This document shows positions 5,386 through 7,258 of a DNA stretch of 7,258 nt, in pieces. Origin of the DNA: Defluviitaleaceae bacterium. GTDB taxonomy: Bacteria > Bacillota > Clostridia > Lachnospirales > WQUN01. The stretch is taken from contig WRKK01000234.1 of NCBI GenBank assembly GCA_009782245.1, positions 1 to 7,258 on the forward strand, read 5' to 3'. Both the position numbers and the translations under genes were made by a program. Below the pieces are notes generated by a model. That model ran no database searches, was not told the DNA's origin, and saw only the letters and a list, made by a program, of their open reading frames with translations. How positions within the stretch are numbered: the stretch's first letter is position 1; every line of letters begins with the position of its first letter.

Positions 5386-6189
5386 ATGAAGATTGTTATA
5401 GGGCAATATTATCCAACAGAATCCATTTTACACAACCTTGATGCGCGTACCAAACTATGTGCTACTGTTCTTTTTATTGTTACTTTGGTTATGGTCAATA
5501 GTTGGATTGCTTACGGTGTGGCTTTTTTTGCACTTTCAACCGTGATTGCTATGTCTAAAGTGCCGCCTGTTTTTATGTTGCGTGGGCTTAGAGCAATGAT
5601 GTTTATACTAGCTTTTTCCGCCGCACTAAATATATTTTTAATACCTGGCGAAAATATCTTGCTAGAATTTTGGATTATTAGCATATCCGCCGAGGGCGTT
5701 TCGCAGGGCGTACGCATTGCAATACGCTTAATCCTGCTAATAGTCGGCTCTACCGTAATGACGCTAACCACAACGCCGATACAACTAGCCGATGCTATAG
5801 AATCAATCCTGCAACCGTTCAAAAAAATTGGTATGCCCGTCCACGAAATTGCCATGATGATGACAATCGCATTGCGGTTTATACCAACGCTAATGGAAGA
5901 GGTTGACAAAATTATGAAAGCACAAATGGCTCGTGGTGCGGACTTTGACACGGGCGGCTTAATAAAAAAGGCGAAAAGTTTAGTGCCGCTACTTGTTCCG
6001 CTGTTTGTTTCGGCGTTTCGGCGTGCGGACGAACTGGCACAAGCCATGGACGCTCGCTGTTACAGGGGCGATGTAAATCGTACTAAAATGAAAATAATGA
6101 AATACAGCGTTTCGGATTTTTGGGCGGCGATTGCTGTCGTTGTTTATGCTGTAACGTTGATTTTTGTAGATAGATTGGGAATATTATGA
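5386..6189 (+). CDS. ecfT: ECF transporter transmembrane subunit EcfT
   Basis: This is a 267-aa membrane protein. EcfT is the scaffold of energy-coupling-factor vitamin/metal importers: it links two ATPases (EcfA1/A2) to a substrate-binding S-component. Seen here are the N-terminal signature GQYYPTESILHNLDARTKL (6-24), then hydrophobic segments at about 25-56, 68-86 and 107-127. The long coupling helices (about 130-215) carry the two conserved motifs that grip the ATPases: AQMARGADF (179-187) and AMDARCYRG (220-228). A last membrane segment lies at 245-264. In the second motif Cys225 replaces the more usual Gly. ATG 5386 is chosen over the in-frame TTG at 5368 because GAAAGG (5373-5378) sits 7 bases before it. 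No ecfA, truA or S-component gene is adjacent, so it must be shared with subunits encoded elsewhere. The next gene begins at its stop and is probably cotranscribed. Confidence 0.92.
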   Translation: MKIVIGQYYPTESILHNLDARTKLCATVLFIVTLVMVNSWIAYGVAFFALSTVIAMSKVPPVFMLRGLRAMMFILAFSAALNIFLIPGENILLEFWIISISAEGVSQGVRIAIRLILLIVGSTVMTLTTTPIQLADAIESILQPFKKIGMPVHEIAMMMTIALRFIPTLMEEVDKIMKAQMARGADFDTGGLIKKAKSLVPLLVPLFVSAFRRADELAQAMDARCYRGDVNRTKMKIMKYSVSDFWAAIAVVVYAVTLIFVDRLGIL

Positions 6190-6203
6190 AAGTGGGGGTT
6201 ATT

Positions 6204-7258
6204 ATGAAAATTGTTCCAATGATGTTAAAAATATTTGCAATATTTGCGGTTATTTTGGCGTTTTATCCTGCAAAAACGGTGCTTGCATCGCAGTATTTTG
6301 ACATTGCGGCAAACAAGCGAGTAACCGTAGTTACCGTAATAGACGGCGATTCGTTGCGGGTTCGCATTGACGATTTAGGCGAAGAGGTTTTGATTCGCCT
6401 TGCTGGCATTGAAACCGAGGGAATCCGTGCCGCACAAGAGTTTATGACACGGGAACTTTTAGGCCGCAGCGTGGACGTACTATTAAGTCAATCCACCGCT
6501 GGCAGCGAACGTTTTGACGATAGGTGGGTTCCCGTATATTTAACCCACAACAATGTGGCGTACAACAGAGCCTTGTTACAACGTGGGCTTGCCCGTGTGG
6601 ACGTAAATTATCAAGGGCAGTGGCTTTTCAACGTATTTTTGGCTGACCAAAATAGTGCAGCGGCGGCAGGGCTTGGTATATGGGAAAACACAGGCTTTAA
6701 CACACCCGCACAGCCAAATAGGTGGATGGGCGACTGGATTACTGGCGGCACAGGCTGGGGCGGCGTACGTGTGAACGTCAACACAGCAAGTGCAACCCAG
6801 CTAACGCAGCATTTAGTGGGCGTTCCGCTTGCCACGGCACAAAACATTGTAAACAACCGACCATTTACACACTCAAGCCAATTATTAAACGTACTAACTC
6901 GTTCGCAGTTTGACAGTAATATTCAGCGAATTGTTTTGTCAACCAATATAAACAACGCAACCGCAACCGAACTAATGCACCTAACGCAAGTAACCGCCGC
7001 ACAAGTACAAGAAATTATTAGAGTGCGACCATTTCCGCATATCAACCATTTGCGGGATTCTGGCATTTTGAGTCTCCATATATTTGAACTTAATCGCCCA
7101 TTTATACATACTGGTGCGGGTGATGGTTGGTGGAATGACGGCTGGTGGTGGAACGATGGCTGGTGGAATGACGGTTGGTGGTGGAACGACGGCTGGTGGA
7201 ATTGGGACGGCAGATTATTTGTAAACTCGGCAAGTGCCAGCGATTGGGTAAATTTAAC
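6204..7258 (+). CDS. Exported thermonuclease-like protein with ComEA-type HhH repeats (3' end beyond window)
   Basis: At least 351 residues are encoded, and the frame is still open at the right edge. ATG 6204 follows a GGGGG site by 5 bases; ATG 6186, overlapping the ecfT stop (ATGA), is an alternative that would add six residues. Residues 1-28 are a signal peptide, probably cut after TVLA. Residues 40-160 match the staphylococcal nuclease (SNase/TNase) fold: VIDGDSLRV (D47, D49), VLIRLAGIETEG (R65), DDRWVPVYL (R107), NRALLQRGLARV and GLGIW (160). Two helix-hairpin-helix DNA-binding units like those of ComEA follow: VNVNTASATQL... (190-240) and TNINNATATEL... (247-300). A Trp/Gly/Asn/Asp repeat spans 308-336, and then VNSASASDW looks like the start of a third HhH unit. 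The catalytic Glu43 position of SNase is Gly (ETEG instead of DTPE), so cleavage is uncertain. It probably binds or degrades extracellular DNA. Confidence 0.88.
   Translation, partial: MKIVPMMLKIFAIFAVILAFYPAKTVLASQYFDIAANKRVTVVTVIDGDSLRVRIDDLGEEVLIRLAGIETEGIRAAQEFMTRELLGRSVDVLLSQSTAGSERFDDRWVPVYLTHNNVAYNRALLQRGLARVDVNYQGQWLFNVFLADQNSAAAAGLGIWENTGFNTPAQPNRWMGDWITGGTGWGGVRVNVNTASATQLTQHLVGVPLATAQNIVNNRPFTHSSQLLNVLTRSQFDSNIQRIVLSTNINNATATELMHLTQVTAAQVQEIIRVRPFPHINHLRDSGILSLHIFELNRPFIHTGAGDGWWNDGWWWNDGWWNDGWWWNDGWWNWDGRLFVNSASASDWVNL
7125..7208 (+). repeat. In-frame tandem repeat encoding Trp-rich GWWND/GWWWND units
   Basis: Alternating 15- and 18-nt units encode GWWND (7125-7139), GWWWND (7140-7157), GWWND (7158-7172), GWWWND (7173-7190) and GWWNWD (7191-7208). 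The higher-order unit is 33 bp, present twice (7125-7157 and 7158-7190) with only a few synonymous differences, plus a partial third. Thirteen of 28 codons are Trp. It lies inside the nuclease-like gene between its second and third HhH units. Confidence 0.9.

Noticed and set aside
3047..6189. Shared thiamine theme between YjbQ and EcfT
   Set aside because: The YjbQ role in thiamine synthesis is weakly supported, the genes are in separate units, and there is no THI-box or thiamine transporter subunit in the window.
7141..7199. Three copies of GCTGGTGG, the E. coli Chi octamer
   Set aside because: They follow directly from Gly-Trp-Trp codons in the repeat, and Chi of low-GC Gram-positives is a different sequence.
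1..7258. CRISPR array, transposase or phage integrase
   Set aside because: No regularly spaced repeats and no transposase or integrase motifs were found on either strand.

Overview
The window looks like a chromosomal segment of an AT-rich, low-GC Gram-positive anaerobe (Bacillota, probably Clostridia-like). Supporting signs are strong sigma-A type promoters (TTGACA with 16-17 bp spacers), purine-rich Shine-Dalgarno sites, an EFR1-type flavodoxin/ferredoxin protein, an EcfT vitamin-transporter subunit and an RCC1-repeat fragment. No genus can be named from the sequence. The standard genetic code fits every gene.

Layout: (1) 1-690 is a worn region. It has a very strong bidirectional terminator at the left edge, a small palindromic intergenic element, the C-terminal remnant of an RCC1-repeat protein, and a second terminator. 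(2) 696-1615 is a stand-alone, AT-rich gene with its own promoter. It encodes a diverged protein resembling class III nucleotidyl cyclases, with two predicted metal-binding aspartates; this is the most defence-like gene here. (3) 1616-1997 is non-coding, with a 10-bp inverted repeat, a weak terminator and a clear promoter. It leads to a 334-aa double-NUDIX protein (1998-3002) whose first domain has a degraded NUDIX box and whose second has a perfect one. (4) 4851-3047 on the minus strand is a tight three-gene operon: small P-loop kinase, EFR1-type flavodoxin/2x[4Fe-4S] protein, YjbQ/UPF0047 protein. It converges on the NUDIX gene. (5) 5003-5216 is a strong promoter and a tRNA-Lys(UUU) gene. 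(6) 5261-5318 is a GC-rich nested palindrome directly abutting an extended -10 promoter. That promoter drives ecfT (5386-6189) and, almost overlapping it, an exported thermonuclease-like protein with ComEA-type helix-hairpin-helix repeats and a striking Trp/Asn/Asp/Gly tandem repeat. This last gene runs off the right edge.

How they may work together: the minus-strand operon is probably one transcript, but its shared function is unknown. EcfT would need ATPases and substrate-binding subunits encoded elsewhere. The secreted nuclease-like/HhH protein probably binds DNA outside the membrane, but its active site departs from the staphylococcal nuclease consensus. The best candidates for new biology are the lone cyclase-like gene, the double-NUDIX protein with a pseudo-domain, and the exported nuclease-HhH-Trp-repeat protein. 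None is proven from sequence alone.
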